A stretch of DNA of 64,000 nucleotides from Parabacteroides sp. TM07-1AC (GTDB lineage Bacteria; Bacteroidota; Bacteroidia; Bacteroidales; Tannerellaceae). Made by a program: the position numbers and the translations under genes. The DNA is taken from assembly GCF_003480915.1 (NCBI RefSeq), contig NZ_QUKD01000009.1, forward strand, positions 1-64,000, written 5' to 3'. This document shows positions 7,721 to 17,847 of the stretch, piece after piece. The notes below the pieces were generated by a model. It was not told where the DNA came from, did no database searches, and saw only the letters and a program-made list of their open reading frames with translations. Each line of letters opens with the position of its first letter. Position 1 is the stretch's first letter.

Positions 7721-8998
7721 ATGGCCAAGAAAGAGGAAACAATCAGTATGATTGACACACTTGCGGAGTTCAAGGAGTTGAAGAATATAGATAAGGATAC
7801 GATGATCAGCGTGCTGGAAGATTCCTTCCGTAACGTAATCGCTAAAATGTTCGGTACGGATGAGAACTATGACGTAATTATCAACCCTGAAAAAGGTGAC
7901 TTCGAAATCTGGAGAAACCGTACGGTTGTGGCTGATGACGAACTGGAAGATCCGAATCTGCAGCTTACGTTGACCGAGGCCCGTAAGATCGATGCCGACT
8001 GTGAAGTTGGTGAAGAGGTGACCGACGAAGTGCATTTCGCTGATTTCGGACGTCGTGCCATTCTGAACCTGCGTCAGACGCTGGCTTCGAAGATACTTGA
8101 ATTGCAGAAAGATAGTTTGTATGCTAAATATAAAGATAAAATAGGTGGGATTGTAGCAGCTGATGTATATCAGGTGTGGAAAAAAGAGATCCTGTTGCTG
8201 GATGACGAGGGGAATGAATTGCTACTCCCGAAAACAGAGCAGATCCCTTCTGATTTCTACCGTAAAGGTGAAACTGTTCGTGCGGTTGTGCAGAAAGTGG
8301 ATAATTATAATAATAATCCGAAGATTATTCTGTCGCGTACAGATAAAATGTTCCTGCAGCGTTTGTTCGAACTGGAGGTCCCCGAAATTAATGACGGCCT
8401 GATCACGATCAAGGCTATCGCGCGTATCCCGGGTGAAAGAGCAAAAGTGGCAGTCGAGTCGTACGACGACCGTATCGACCCGGTAGGTGCTTGTGTGGGT
8501 ATGAAAGGTTCTCGTATTCATGGAATTGTTCGTGAATTGAGAAACGAGAACATTGATGTCATTAATTATACATCCAATGTATCACTGTTTATTCAGCGTG
8601 CATTAAGCCCGGCAAAAATTTCTTCTATACGAGTGAACGAAGAAGAACACAAGGCGGAGGTTTATCTTCGTCCTGAAGAAGTTTCATTGGCTATTGGCAA
8701 AGGCGGTTTGAATATTAAGCTGGCCTGTATGTTAACAGAATACACGATCGATGTATTCCGTGATGTGGAAGGTGCTGATGAGGAAGATATTTATCTGGAT
8801 GAATTTACAGATGAAATAGATGGCTGGGTGATTGAAGCGTTGAAGAATATAGGTGTCTATACGGCGAAGGGGGTTTTGGCAATGAGCCGTGAAGAAATTA
8901 TTGAACGTGCCGACCTTGAAGATACGACAGTTGACGAGGTACTAGCTATCTTATCTGCCGAATTTGAGGAAGAAAGTAAGGATGAAAGTCAGGAATAA
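7721..8998 (+). CDS. nusA: Transcription termination/antitermination factor NusA
   Basis: A 425-residue RNA polymerase-associated factor that modulates pausing, termination and antitermination. In order it shows the N-terminal polymerase-binding domain (1 to about 130), an S1 domain (about 135-205), and two KH domains with IARIPGERAKVAV and the GMKGSRIHGIVREL and AIGKGGLNIKLA loops. A C-terminal helix-hairpin-helix-like segment (IGVYTAKGVLAMSREEI) and acidic tail follow. Length and order are normal for Bacteroidetes. It lies between rimP and infB in the conserved operon. Confidence 0.96.
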   Translation: MAKKEETISMIDTLAEFKELKNIDKDTMISVLEDSFRNVIAKMFGTDENYDVIINPEKGDFEIWRNRTVVADDELEDPNLQLTLTEARKIDADCEVGEEVTDEVHFADFGRRAILNLRQTLASKILELQKDSLYAKYKDKIGGIVAADVYQVWKKEILLLDDEGNELLLPKTEQIPSDFYRKGETVRAVVQKVDNYNNNPKIILSRTDKMFLQRLFELEVPEINDGLITIKAIARIPGERAKVAVESYDDRIDPVGACVGMKGSRIHGIVRELRNENIDVINYTSNVSLFIQRALSPAKISSIRVNEEEHKAEVYLRPEEVSLAIGKGGLNIKLACMLTEYTIDVFRDVEGADEEDIYLDEFTDEIDGWVIEALKNIGVYTAKGVLAMSREEIIERADLEDTTVDEVLAILSAEFEEESKDESQE

Positions 8999-9019
8999 AG
9001 TATTACGACAAAGTTAGAT

Positions 9020-12000
9020 ATGCCTATAAAATTAATACAAGTACAAAGAAAATTAAACGTGGGAATCAACACGGTTGTTGAATTTCTGCATAAGAAAGGT
9101 AATCCTGTTGAGGAGAATGCAAATCCCAATACGAGGATCAGTGATGAACAGTATGCTTTGCTCGTAAAAGAGTTTGGAAAGGATCTGCCTGAAGGAGGCT
9201 TTGAACGTCCGCGGGTAGAACGTCCTCACAGAGAGAAAGAAGCTGCTTCTGTGAAAGAAGAGAAGGCTTCGGAAATTAAAACAGTGATCCCGGAAGAGTT
9301 CAGGCCTAAAATCGTTACGAAAGGCCGTATCGACCTGGAAGGACAACATAAAAAATCTCAGGAGGCTCCTGAAGTGAAAGAAGAGCCGGTAGCGAAACCG
9401 CAGCCAGAGGTAAAACCTCAGCCTGTAGTCGAACCGCAACCGGTAGTTAAAACTCAGCCCGTTGCCGAGCCGCAACCGGTTGTAGTCTCTGCTCCTGCTC
9501 CTGAAGAAAAACAGGTAGAAGCCCCTGCTAAACAGGAAAAACAGGTGACAGCTCCTGTAGAAAAACCTGTGGAGAAAAAAGAAGTAAAAGAGATAGTTGT
9601 GGAAAAAGAAAGAATCGAAGAGAAAAAACCGGAAGTTACAGTGAAGCCGGAAGCGACGAAAAGCTCTTCTGAAGAAGTGGACAAAACGGCCGCAGATGGT
9701 CAGCCTTCTGCAGAATCGGAAGACGATAACCTGTTCCGGTTGAATACTCCGAAGTTCGAGTCGAATATCAAGGTAACCGGTAAAATTGACCTGACTGCCT
9801 TGAACCAGTCTACCCGTCCTAAGAAGAAAACAAAGGAAGAGAGACGAAAAGAACGCGACGACAAACGCGAAAAGTTCAATAACAATAATAGACCGGGACA
9901 ACCGGGATTCCATAAGGGACCGAAAGATCCGAATGCTAAACCGGGTGCACCGGTAAAGCCGGGAGCTGTTGCCAAACCGGGTGCTCCTGTTAAACCGGGT
10001 GAAGTCGGTGCGGATGCGAAAAAGAAACGTAACCGTATCAAGAAGGATCGTGTGGATGTGAACAATACTCCGGGTACAAACTACAGCCGTCCGGCTAATC
10101 AGCGTGACGACCGTGGCAAACCGCGTTTGAAAAAGCCGGTTAAGGCTGAAGTAAGCGAGGAGGATGTACAGAAGCAGATCAAGGAAACGCTTGCCCGCCT
10201 GACCAATAAAGGCAACAAGAATAACAAAGGTGCCAAGTACCGTCGTGATAAACGTGATGCCGCCGTCAAACGTGAGCATGAATTGATGGAACTGGAGGAA
10301 CAGGAAAGCAAAGTATTGAAACTGACCGAATTCGTTACGGCAAACGACCTTGCCAACATGATGGATGTACCTGTGACAAAGGTTATCGCTACTTGTATGA
10401 GTATCGGTATCATGGTTTCCATCAACCAGCGCCTGGATGCGGAAACGATCAATATCGTAGCCGACGAATTTGGTTTCAAGACAGAATATGTCAGTGCAGA
10501 GGTGGTTGAAGCCATCAATGCTGATGAAGAAGATGATAATGAAGAAGACTGGGTTGCACGTCCGCCTATCGTAACTGTGATGGGACACGTAGACCACGGT
10601 AAAACTTCTTTGCTGGATAATATCCGTAAAGCAAACGTAATTGCCGGTGAAGCGGGTGGTATCACTCAGCATATCGGTGCTTATAATGTGAAACTGGCAA
10701 GCGGACGCCGCATTACTTTCCTGGATACGCCGGGGCATGAGGCATTTACCGCTATGCGTGCCCGTGGTGCCAAGGTAACGGATATTGCTATTATTATTGT
10801 AGCAGCTGACGATGCCGTCATGCCGCAGACTATTGAAGCGATCAATCATGCTTCGGCTGCCGGTGTTCCGATTGTATTCGCAATTAATAAGGTAGATAAG
10901 CCGCATGCGAACCCTGAGAAGATCAAGGAAGAGTTGGCTAATATGAATTATCTGGTGGAAGACTGGGGTGGTAAGTACCAGAGCCAGGATATTTCTGCCA
11001 AGAAAGGCATGGGTGTGGAAGAGCTGCTTGAAAAAGTATTGCTGGAAGCTGATCTTCTGGATTTGAAAGCTAATCCGCTGAAACGAGCAGTCGGTTCTAT
11101 CATCGAATCTTCTCTGGATAAGGGACGTGGATATGTTTCAACCGTATTGGTTGAAAACGGTACGCTGAAGATGGGAGATATCGTATTGGCAGGTACACAT
11201 TACGGACGTATCAAGGCTATGTTCAACGAACGTAACCAGCGCGTGGAAAAAGCCGGTCCTTCCGAACCTGTATTGATCCTCGGATTGAACGGAGCTCCTC
11301 AGGCTGGCGATACATTCAATGTCTTGGAAACAGAGCAGGAAGCACGTGAAATAGCAACACGTCGTGAACAGCTACAGCGTGAGTTGGGTATCCGTACACA
11401 GAAGATGCTGACGCTGGATGATATCGGTCGCCGTATCGCCGTGGGTAACTTCCAGGAATTGAATGTGATCGTGAAGGGTGACGTGGACGGTTCTGTAGAA
11501 GCATTGTCCGACTCTCTGATCCGTTTGTCTACGGAAGAGATCCAGGTGAATGTGATCCACAAGGCTGTCGGTCAGATCTCCGAATCGGATGTTGTACTGG
11601 CTGCTGCTTCGAATGCGATCATCATCGGGTTCCAGGTGCGTCCGTCTGTACAGGCTCGCCGTAATGCAGAGAAGGATGGTGTTGAAATCCGTCTGTACTC
11701 TATCATTTACGACGCGATCGAAGAAGTGAAGAGTGCTATGGAAGGTATGCTTTCACCGGAGATCAAGGAAGAAATTACCGCTTATGTGGAAGTACAGCAG
11801 GTATTCAAGATCACGAAAGTGGGTACGGTTGCCGGTTGTATGGTTAAGGAAGGTAAGATCAAGCGTACGAACAAGATCCGCCTGATCCGCGACGGTATTG
11901 TAATCTATGCCGGTGAGCTGGGATCGCTGAAACGTTTCAAGGATGACGTGAAGGAAGTGGTTGCCGGATTGGATTGCGGTTTGAATATTACGAACTTCAA

Positions 12001-12064
12001 TGATATCCAGGTTGGCGACGTAATTGAATCGTACGAAGAAACTGAAATAAAGAAAACTTTATAA
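9020..12064 (+). CDS. infB: Translation initiation factor IF-2
   Basis: A 1014-residue GTPase that places initiator tRNA on the 30S subunit. It has an N-terminal IF2_N helical domain (1 to about 50) and a long low-complexity linker with repeated PQPVV/KPQP and PGAPVKPG units (about 110-330). A second IF2_N-like domain (about 440-500) precedes the G domain from about 515, with GHVDHGKT (G1, about 522-529), DTPGHE (G3) and NKVD (G4). Beta-barrel domains II-IV complete the protein. The long N-terminal linker makes it longer than the E. coli protein, as usual in Bacteroidetes. A 617-residue reading frame on the opposite strand is a codon-bias shadow, not a gene. Confidence 0.97.
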   Translation: MPIKLIQVQRKLNVGINTVVEFLHKKGNPVEENANPNTRISDEQYALLVKEFGKDLPEGGFERPRVERPHREKEAASVKEEKASEIKTVIPEEFRPKIVTKGRIDLEGQHKKSQEAPEVKEEPVAKPQPEVKPQPVVEPQPVVKTQPVAEPQPVVVSAPAPEEKQVEAPAKQEKQVTAPVEKPVEKKEVKEIVVEKERIEEKKPEVTVKPEATKSSSEEVDKTAADGQPSAESEDDNLFRLNTPKFESNIKVTGKIDLTALNQSTRPKKKTKEERRKERDDKREKFNNNNRPGQPGFHKGPKDPNAKPGAPVKPGAVAKPGAPVKPGEVGADAKKKRNRIKKDRVDVNNTPGTNYSRPANQRDDRGKPRLKKPVKAEVSEEDVQKQIKETLARLTNKGNKNNKGAKYRRDKRDAAVKREHELMELEEQESKVLKLTEFVTANDLANMMDVPVTKVIATCMSIGIMVSINQRLDAETINIVADEFGFKTEYVSAEVVEAINADEEDDNEEDWVARPPIVTVMGHVDHGKTSLLDNIRKANVIAGEAGGITQHIGAYNVKLASGRRITFLDTPGHEAFTAMRARGAKVTDIAIIIVAADDAVMPQTIEAINHASAAGVPIVFAINKVDKPHANPEKIKEELANMNYLVEDWGGKYQSQDISAKKGMGVEELLEKVLLEADLLDLKANPLKRAVGSIIESSLDKGRGYVSTVLVENGTLKMGDIVLAGTHYGRIKAMFNERNQRVEKAGPSEPVLILGLNGAPQAGDTFNVLETEQEAREIATRREQLQRELGIRTQKMLTLDDIGRRIAVGNFQELNVIVKGDVDGSVEALSDSLIRLSTEEIQVNVIHKAVGQISESDVVLAAASNAIIIGFQVRPSVQARRNAEKDGVEIRLYSIIYDAIEEVKSAMEGMLSPEIKEEITAYVEVQQVFKITKVGTVAGCMVKEGKIKRTNKIRLIRDGIVIYAGELGSLKRFKDDVKEVVAGLDCGLNITNFNDIQVGDVIESYEETEIKKTL

Positions 12065-12066
12065 AC

Positions 12067-12558
12067 ATGAACTGGTTAGACATTGTATTAGTATGTCTGG
12101 CAGGAATTGGATTTGCGAAGGGCCTGTTTGATGGAGTCATCAAACAGGTTGTTTCGCTTATAGCCCTGATGGCTGCGATATTTTTCTGTGCCAAAGCGGC
12201 AGCCTGGCTGAGGGGATATATACTGGCTTCGGGTTGGTTTCCGGAAGAGGGAGTGACTATACTTAGTTATATAGCCGGATTTATCCTGATACTGGGTGTG
12301 GTTATGCTGGCAGGAGAGATTGTTCACAGAGTGATCGGGGTGACGCCGCTCAGTATTCTGAACCATCTGGCTGGGGGCGTATTCGGGTTGTGCCTGACGG
12401 TTATATTCGTCAGTCTGCTGTTGAATATATTGGAGGCGGTCGACCGTGGGTCGGTATTGATACCCCGCGAATCGAAGATAGAATCACGCTTCTATAATTC
12501 TGTTAAAGAAATAGTTCCAACCATTTACCCCGGAAATTTGTTTTCATGGAAGGAATAG
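12067..12558 (+). CDS. CvpA family membrane protein
   Basis: A 163-residue inner-membrane protein with four hydrophobic segments, opening with MNWLDIVLVCLAGIGFAKGL. That is the CvpA/colicin V production family start: acidic residue in TM1, then GLFDGVIKQ. Homologs have been linked to colicin V export and envelope stress; no biochemical role is secure. It starts 2 bases after infB, so it is cotranscribed with the translation-factor operon. Confidence 0.85.
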   Translation: MNWLDIVLVCLAGIGFAKGLFDGVIKQVVSLIALMAAIFFCAKAAAWLRGYILASGWFPEEGVTILSYIAGFILILGVVMLAGEIVHRVIGVTPLSILNHLAGGVFGLCLTVIFVSLLLNILEAVDRGSVLIPRESKIESRFYNSVKEIVPTIYPGNLFSWKE

Positions 12559-12569
12559 TATAATAATTG

Positions 12570-12634
12570 AGAATTGAGAATTGAAAATTGAGAATTACCG
12601 GGGTGGATGTCTTTAATTTTCAATTCTCAATTCT
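12570..12634. repeat. Long inverted repeat between cvpA and sufB
   Basis: A perfect 20-bp inverted repeat (12570-12589 against 12615-12634) built from AATTGAGAATTGAAAATT-type units, with a 25-base loop containing CCGGGG. Neighbouring bases add more copies of ATTGAGA. The hairpin is long but A/T-rich and lacks a T-run, so it may be an mRNA processing or stability element or a dispersed intergenic repeat. Confidence 0.7.
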
Positions 12635-12654
12635 TAACTTTCAATTAATTAGAT

Positions 12655-14100
12655 ATGCAGGAGTCAAACGACATAATTAATGAGGTAACGAGTGGTGATT
12701 ATAAGTACGGTTTCGTTACCGATATCGATACGGAAATGATTCACCGTGGTCTCGATGAGGAGACTGTCCGTATCATTTCTGCCAAGAAGAATGAGCCGGA
12801 CTGGTTGTTGCAGTTCCGTCTGAAGGCTTTCCGCCACTGGCTGACACTGGAGATGCCCACATGGCCTCATCTGAACATTCCGCCGATTGATTATCAGGAT
12901 ATAATTTATTACGCTGCTCCGAAAAAGAAAGAGGGTCCGAAAAGTCTGGATGAAGTGGATCCGGAGTTGTTGAAGACATTCGACAAATTGGGTATTCCTT
13001 TACATGAGCGTGCTCAGTTGGCAGGTATGGCGGTAGACGCTGTCATGGATAGTGTTTCTGTTAAGACAACATTTAAAGAAACACTGGCAGAGAAGGGGAT
13101 TATCTTCTGTTCATTCAGTGAAGCGGTGCAACATCATCCGGACCTGGTACAGCAGTATCTGGGAAGTGTGGTCAGTTACCGGGATAATTTCTTTGCCGCT
13201 CTGAATTCGGCAGTTTTCTCTGACGGCTCGTTTGTTTATATACCGAAAGGAGTACGCTGTCCGATGGAACTTTCTACTTATTTTCGTATCAATGCTGCCA
13301 ATACGGGACAGTTCGAGCGTACGCTGATCGTCGCTGACGATGAGGCGTATGTCAGCTATCTGGAAGGATGTACGGCACCGATGCGTGACGAGAACCAATT
13401 ACATGCGGCGATCGTTGAGATCGTGGCCAAAGAGCGTGCCGAAGTGAAATATTCGACTGTTCAGAACTGGTATCCGGGTGATAAGGAGGGTAAAGGCGGT
13501 ATCTATAACTTTGTGACCAAGCGCGGTTTGTGCAAAGGAGAAGGAAGTAAGATATCCTGGACTCAGGTGGAGACTGGTTCAGCTATAACCTGGAAATATC
13601 CGAGCTGTATACTGGCTGGAGATAATTCAGTCGGCGAGTTCTATTCGGTTGCTGTTACCAACAATTACCAGCAGGCGGATACCGGAACGAAGATGATTCA
13701 TTTGGGGAAAAATACGAAAAGTACGATTGTCTCCAAAGGTATTTCTGCCGGGCATAGCCAAAATAGCTACCGTGGTCTGGTGAAAGTCTCTCCGCGTGCC
13801 GAGGGTGCCCGCAACCATAGCCAGTGCGACAGCTTGCTGTTGAGTTCGACCTGTGGTGCACATACGTTCCCTTATGCTGATATTCAGAATGAAACGGCTG
13901 TGGTAGAGCATGAAGCTACGACAAGTAAGATCAGTGAAGAACAATTGTTCTATTGCCAGCAACGCGGTATTTCCGTAGAGGAGGCGGTCGGCCTGATCGT
14001 AAACGGATATGCCCGTGAAGTAATGAACAAGCTGCCTATGGAATTTGCCGTGGAGGCTCAGAAATTACTGACTATTTCTCTGGAAGGAAGTGTAGGATAA
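12655..14100 (+). CDS. sufB: Fe-S cluster assembly scaffold SufB
   Basis: A 481-residue cytosolic protein, the normal SufB length. The C-terminal two thirds form the beta-helix of the SufBD family, with landmarks [29 protein letters not shown] (SufD-contacting region) and the closing [22 protein letters not shown]. SufB is the scaffold on which sulfur from SufS and iron are assembled, in a SufB-SufC2-SufD complex. It is first of sufBCD and follows cvpA after a 96-base gap with a large inverted repeat. Confidence 0.96.
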   Translation: MQESNDIINEVTSGDYKYGFVTDIDTEMIHRGLDEETVRIISAKKNEPDWLLQFRLKAFRHWLTLEMPTWPHLNIPPIDYQDIIYYAAPKKKEGPKSLDEVDPELLKTFDKLGIPLHERAQLAGMAVDAVMDSVSVKTTFKETLAEKGIIFCSFSEAVQHHPDLVQQYLGSVVSYRDNFFAALNSAVFSDGSFVYIPKGVRCPMELSTYFRINAANTGQFERTLIVADDEAYVSYLEGCTAPMRDENQLHAAIVEIVAKERAEVKYSTVQNWYPGDKEGKGGIYNFVTKRGLCKGEGSKISWTQVETGSAITWKYPSCILAGDNSVGEFYSVAVTNNYQQADTGTKMIHLGKNTKSTIVSKGISAGHSQNSYRGLVKVSPRAEGARNHSQCDSLLLSSTCGAHTFPYADIQNETAVVEHEATTSKISEEQLFYCQQRGISVEEAVGLIVNGYAREVMNKLPMEFAVEAQKLLTISLEGSVG

Positions 14101-14124
14101 ATCAAATTGTCAATTCATAAAGTT

Positions 14125-14880
14125 ATGTTAGATATAAAGAACTTACATGCCAACGTAAATGGCAAAGAGATATTGAAAGGAATCGACCTTTCTGTAAAGG
14201 CTGGTGAGGTACATGCCATCATGGGACCGAACGGTTCGGGTAAAAGTACCCTGAGCAGTGTATTGGTTGGTAATCCGGCTTTCGAAGTGACTCAGGGTGA
14301 AGTTATTTTCAACGGAAAGAACCTGTTGGAACTGGAACCGGAAGATCGTAGCCGTGAAGGTATTTTCCTCAGCTTCCAGTATCCGGTAGAAATTCCGGGT
14401 GTAAGCATGGTGAATTTTATGCGTGCCGCACTGAACGAGCATCGTAAATATAAAGGGTTGGCTCCGGTTTCTGCCACCGATTTCCTGAAACTGATGCGCG
14501 AGAAGCGTGCCATCGTCGAACTGGATAACAAATTGGCAAGCCGTAGTGTGAACGAAGGCTTCTCCGGTGGTGAAAAGAAACGTAATGAAATATTCCAGAT
14601 GGCTATGCTGGAACCTAAACTGGCTATCCTGGACGAAACGGACAGTGGTCTGGATATCGATGCCCTCCGTATCGTGGCAAACGGTGTGAATCAATTGCGT
14701 ACGCCGGAAAATGCAGCGATCGTAATCACTCACTACCAACGTTTGTTGGATTACATCAAACCGGATGTTGTACATGTTTTGTACAAAGGACGTATCGTAA
14801 AAACTGCCGGTCCGGAACTGGCCCTCGAACTGGAAGAAAAAGGTTACGACTGGATCAAGAAAGAGATGGGGGATGAGTGA
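14125..14880 (+). CDS. sufC: Fe-S cluster assembly ATPase SufC
   Basis: A 251-residue ABC-type ATPase. ATG 14125 is chosen over the TTG at 14107 because MLDIKNLHANVNGKEIL aligns with the usual SufC N-terminus. Walker A is GPNGSGKST, the signature is FSGGEKKRNEI (the SufC variant with K-K-R), Walker B is LAILDETDSGLD, and a switch histidine lies in VITHYQR. SufC binds SufB and SufD, and ATP hydrolysis drives the rearrangement needed for cluster assembly. Its end overlaps the sufD start by 8 bases. Confidence 0.96.
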   Translation: MLDIKNLHANVNGKEILKGIDLSVKAGEVHAIMGPNGSGKSTLSSVLVGNPAFEVTQGEVIFNGKNLLELEPEDRSREGIFLSFQYPVEIPGVSMVNFMRAALNEHRKYKGLAPVSATDFLKLMREKRAIVELDNKLASRSVNEGFSGGEKKRNEIFQMAMLEPKLAILDETDSGLDIDALRIVANGVNQLRTPENAAIVITHYQRLLDYIKPDVVHVLYKGRIVKTAGPELALELEEKGYDWIKKEMGDE

Positions 14881-16225
14881 AATGAGAGCCGAACAACAAT
14901 ATATCGATCTTTTTACCCAATATGAAGACTTGGTGTGCCGGCATAGTACTGCGGTGATGAATGCTCCGCGTGCTGAGGCTTTAGCCGATTTCGACCGCCT
15001 GGGTTTTCCTTCGGTAAAGAGTGAAGATTATAAATATACAGATGTGGCGCAGGCTTTTGCTCCTGATTATGGAGTGAATATAAACCGCCTGGCTATTCCG
15101 GTCAATCCTTATGACGTATTTCGTTGTGATGTCCCGAACCTGAGTACTTCTTTGTATTTTGTCGTGAATGATACTTTTTACGACAAGATGATGCCGAAAG
15201 CGCATTTGCCTGAGGGTGTATACGCCGGTGGTTTGAAAAACTTTGCAGAGAAATATCCGGAAGTGGCTGCCCGCTATTACGGAAAAGCTGCTAAAAGTAG
15301 CCATGACGGTATAATCGCATTGAATACAATGCTGGCGCAGGATGGTTTCGTACTTTATGTGCCGGAAGGTGTAGCTGTGGAACGCCCTATCCAGCTGATC
15401 AATATATTCCGTAGTGATGTGGATGCGATGGCTAACCGCCGTATCCTGGTTATTATGGAACCGCGTTCGGAAGCTAAATTGCTGATCTGCGATCATAGTA
15501 TAGACGATGTGAAGTTCCTGGCAACCCAGGTCGTTGAGATATTTGCTGCTGAAGGAGCTTATTTCGATTATTACGATCTGGAGGAAAGTAGTATTTCCAC
15601 TTCCCGCTTTGCTTCCGTTCATGTGAAACAGGAAGCTTCCAGTAATGTCCTGGTTAATGGCATTACCTTGAATAACGGCCTTACACGTAACAACTATTAT
15701 ATCGAGCTGAACGGTGAATATGCAGAAACGACGCTTTGCGGTATGTCTGTTATGGACCGTGAACAGCAGGTGGATACATACAGCCATATTACGCACGCTG
15801 TCCCTAATTGTACAAGCAACGAGCTCTTCAAGAATGTACTGAACGATCATGCAGTCGGTGCTTTCAGCGGACGTATCCTGGTGAAGGAGAATGCCCAGAA
15901 AACGGCTGCTTTCCAGACAAACCGTAATCTCTGTGCTACCCGTGAAGCACGTATGTACAGTAAGCCGCAACTGGAAATCTATGCGGATGATGTAAAATGT
16001 TCACACGGTATGACAACCGGACAGCTGGACGAAAATGCATTGTTCTATATGCGTAGCCGTGGTATTCCATTGAATGAGGCACGTATGATGCTGAGTGTTG
16101 CTTTTACATCGGATGTGATCGATCATGTGCGTCTGGATGCGTTGAAAGACCGTCTGCATAAGTTGGTTGAAAAACGTTTTCGCGGAGAGCTGGCACGTTG
16201 TGCCGACTGCCGTATCTGTAAATAA
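14873..16225 (+). CDS. sufD: Fe-S cluster assembly protein SufD
   Basis: A 450-residue partner of SufB. It has the SufBD beta-helix fold with FQTNRNLCATREARMYSKP, LEIYADDVKCSHGMTTGQLD (conserved histidine of the SufB-SufD interface) and FYMRSRGIPLNEARMML near the end. The C-terminus carries a Cys-x2-Cys-x2-Cys cluster (CADCRIC), which is not part of the classic fold. Start ATG 14873 overlaps sufC; ATG 14882 is an alternative. A strong terminator follows, so the operon ends here and sufS is not adjacent; it lies at 62806. Confidence 0.95.
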   Translation: MSEMRAEQQYIDLFTQYEDLVCRHSTAVMNAPRAEALADFDRLGFPSVKSEDYKYTDVAQAFAPDYGVNINRLAIPVNPYDVFRCDVPNLSTSLYFVVNDTFYDKMMPKAHLPEGVYAGGLKNFAEKYPEVAARYYGKAAKSSHDGIIALNTMLAQDGFVLYVPEGVAVERPIQLINIFRSDVDAMANRRILVIMEPRSEAKLLICDHSIDDVKFLATQVVEIFAAEGAYFDYYDLEESSISTSRFASVHVKQEASSNVLVNGITLNNGLTRNNYYIELNGEYAETTLCGMSVMDREQQVDTYSHITHAVPNCTSNELFKNVLNDHAVGAFSGRILVKENAQKTAAFQTNRNLCATREARMYSKPQLEIYADDVKCSHGMTTGQLDENALFYMRSRGIPLNEARMMLSVAFTSDVIDHVRLDALKDRLHKLVEKRFRGELARCADCRICK

Positions 16226-16249
16226 GATATTATTCTGATCTTTATAAAG

Positions 16250-16284
16250 GCCCGGATAGATGTTATGTCTGTCCGGGCTTTTTT
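16250..16284 (+). terminator. Terminator of the rimP...sufD operon
   Basis: GCCCGGA (16250-16256) pairs with TCCGGGC (16272-16278). The stem is lengthened through G-U pairs toward the loop and followed by six T. Confidence 0.9.
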
Positions 16285-16287
16285 GCC

Positions 16288-16295
16288 TATCTTTG
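16288..16295 (+). promoter_or_regulatory. Promoter box for the VOC-GNAT pair
   Basis: TATCTTTG, an exact TAnnTTTG match, sits immediately after the sufD terminator and 25 bases before the VOC start. Confidence 0.6.
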
Positions 16296-16320
16296 TATTT
16301 CACCAATCATTTATTATCAT

Positions 16321-16701
16321 ATGCAATTGACTCATATAGCAATCTGGACGAATGAATTAGAACGTTCCCGCGAATTTTATACAACGTATTTTAATGGGAA
16401 AAGCAATGAAAAATACGTGAATCCCAGGAAAGGGTTTGCTTCTTATTTTGTGACTTTTGAGGGAGGTGCTTCCCTGGAAATTATGCAACGGACAGATGTT
16501 ACAGAAGAGAGGAATGGATTTTTTATAGGTCTTGCCCACTTTGCTTTCTCTGTCGGTTCAAAGGAAAAAGTAGATAGTATGATAGAACTGTTTCGTGAAA
16601 ATGGTTACACAGTTCTCGGTGAACCACGAATGACGGGAGATGGTTTTTATGAGGGATCCATTGCTGATCCTGACGGAAATATTGTAGAAATAATTGCCTG
16701 A
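16321..16701 (+). CDS. VOC (glyoxalase/bleomycin-resistance fold) family protein
   Basis: A 126-residue cytosolic protein with the two beta-alpha-beta-beta-beta modules of the vicinal-oxygen-chelate fold. Candidate metal ligands are H5 in QLTHIAIW, E54 in ASLEIMQRT, H76 in LAHFAFSVG and the glutamate of NIVEII near the C-terminus, the same pattern as small lactoylglutathione-lyase-like proteins. The substrate cannot be told from sequence. It is followed by a GNAT gene that starts at the stop codon, so the two are cotranscribed. Confidence 0.85.
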   Translation: MQLTHIAIWTNELERSREFYTTYFNGKSNEKYVNPRKGFASYFVTFEGGASLEIMQRTDVTEERNGFFIGLAHFAFSVGSKEKVDSMIELFRENGYTVLGEPRMTGDGFYEGSIADPDGNIVEIIA

Positions 16702-16702
16702 T

Positions 16703-17155
16703 ATGGAGATACGTATTGAACAAGCGATAGATTATCCTTATGATTTGCTTCTGTTGGCGGATCCGAACCGTGAGTTGGTAGATAGTTACCTGAAAACATC
16801 TGATTGTTTTGTCGCTTTGTATGAAGGGCAAGCCGTAGGAGTGATTGTCGTTCAGAAACAGTCTGTAAACGAGGCAGAAGTATTGAACGTTGCCGTAGAT
16901 GAGTCTTTCCAGCGGAGAGGTATTGCACGCCGTTTGCTTCGCTTTGTCTTTGATGAATGGGCGCGACCGAACCGGATCACTCTGTTGAAAGTCTGTACCG
17001 GTACTTCTGCTCCCGGTCCCATGATGTTGTACCAGCAGGAAGGTTTTGACCTGAAAGAGTTGGACCGTGATTATTTCGTACGTAATTATCCGGAACCGAT
17101 CTGGGAAAATGGCATTCAGTGCCGCCACCGGTTAATCCTCGAAAAAGAACTGTAA
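16703..17155 (+). CDS. GNAT family N-acetyltransferase
   Basis: A 150-residue acetyltransferase starting at ATG 16703 (a TTG at 16694 is in frame but less likely). It carries the GNAT core: strand 4 EVLNVAVDESFQRRGIARRLL with the acetyl-CoA-binding motif Q-R-R-G-I-A, and a C-terminal Y-x2-x-GF segment (MMLYQQEGFDLKE). The substrate is unknown. It sits with the VOC gene and ends 3 bases before the convergent ECF sigma gene, with no terminator visible between them. Confidence 0.87.
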   Translation: MEIRIEQAIDYPYDLLLLADPNRELVDSYLKTSDCFVALYEGQAVGVIVVQKQSVNEAEVLNVAVDESFQRRGIARRLLRFVFDEWARPNRITLLKVCTGTSAPGPMMLYQQEGFDLKELDRDYFVRNYPEPIWENGIQCRHRLILEKEL

Positions 17156-17158
17156 CAA

Positions 17159-17725
17159 CTAATTTATATAAAATAGATACAGGAAAACCGGATAATAATC
17201 TTTCAGGCTGGTATGTAGCTTTTTCAAGGCTTTGGAAATATGATACTCGACACCTTTAGTGGTTATTCCCAGCGTTTCCGCAATCGCTTTATGAGATTTG
17301 TTTTCGTAACGACTCATGATAAATACGATCCTGGTCTGTTCCGGTAAACCGGCCAGGGTTTTATTGACTATTTCCTGTGCTTCGGCAGTAAATAGTTCGC
17401 CGGGATCACAGGCCTCCAAAGTCGATATCCGGGTATTCAGTTCCCATTCGGCATGATTCAGTAAATGTTCATTTACATCTTCCCTTACCTGCAGGTGCTG
17501 CAAATAGTTCAGGCATTTGTTTTTAATAATGGTAAGGATATAAGCGGGAACATTCGAATTATCTTCCAGCGAATGGCGGTTCTCCCAATAATACATCAAA
17601 GCCTCGATCGTAAAGTCTTCAGCAACAGCTATATCTCTTACATACGTATTAGCAAAACGAATAAACCGGCCTTGATAATCCGTAAATAATTGATTGAATG
17701 CTTTTAAATCCGTTGTATTTTCCAT
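17159..17725 (-). CDS. ECF RNA polymerase sigma factor, orphan
   Basis: A 188-residue ECF sigma factor of the Bacteroidetes type. Start ATG 17725 (MENTTDLKAFNQLF) is chosen; the longer frame upstream is hydrophobic, AT-rich and not typical. Region 2 is visible as FTDYQGRFIRFANTYV, then EDFTIEALMYYWENR. Region 4 is LPEQTRIVFIMSRYENKSHKAIAETLG, then GVEYHISKALKKL. Most such factors are followed by a fecR-type anti-sigma gene; here nothing follows on the same strand before the convergent GNAT gene. Upstream lies a 680-base repeat-rich gap. Its target and anti-sigma partner are unknown. Confidence 0.9.
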   Translation of the reverse strand: MENTTDLKAFNQLFTDYQGRFIRFANTYVRDIAVAEDFTIEALMYYWENRHSLEDNSNVPAYILTIIKNKCLNYLQHLQVREDVNEHLLNHAEWELNTRISTLEACDPGELFTAEAQEIVNKTLAGLPEQTRIVFIMSRYENKSHKAIAETLGITTKGVEYHISKALKKLHTSLKDYYPVFLYLFYIN

Positions 17726-17847
17726 GACATATTCTATATCCGATGTAAATGTAATGAAAAATATTATAAAATACACATATGTTGATAGTATGATATAAAT
17801 ACATATATTATTAGCAGAAATAATACTATATGATATATATAACAACC

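Noticed and set aside
9053..10906. 617-residue open frame antisense to infB
   Set aside because: It mirrors the lysine/proline-rich codons of infB, has a phenylalanine/arginine-rich composition without domains, and the plus strand is certainly IF-2.
17726..17845. Upstream 40-codon extension of the orphan ECF sigma gene
   Set aside because: Hydrophobic, AT-rich, not seen in ECF factors; ATG 17725 gives a normal N-terminus.
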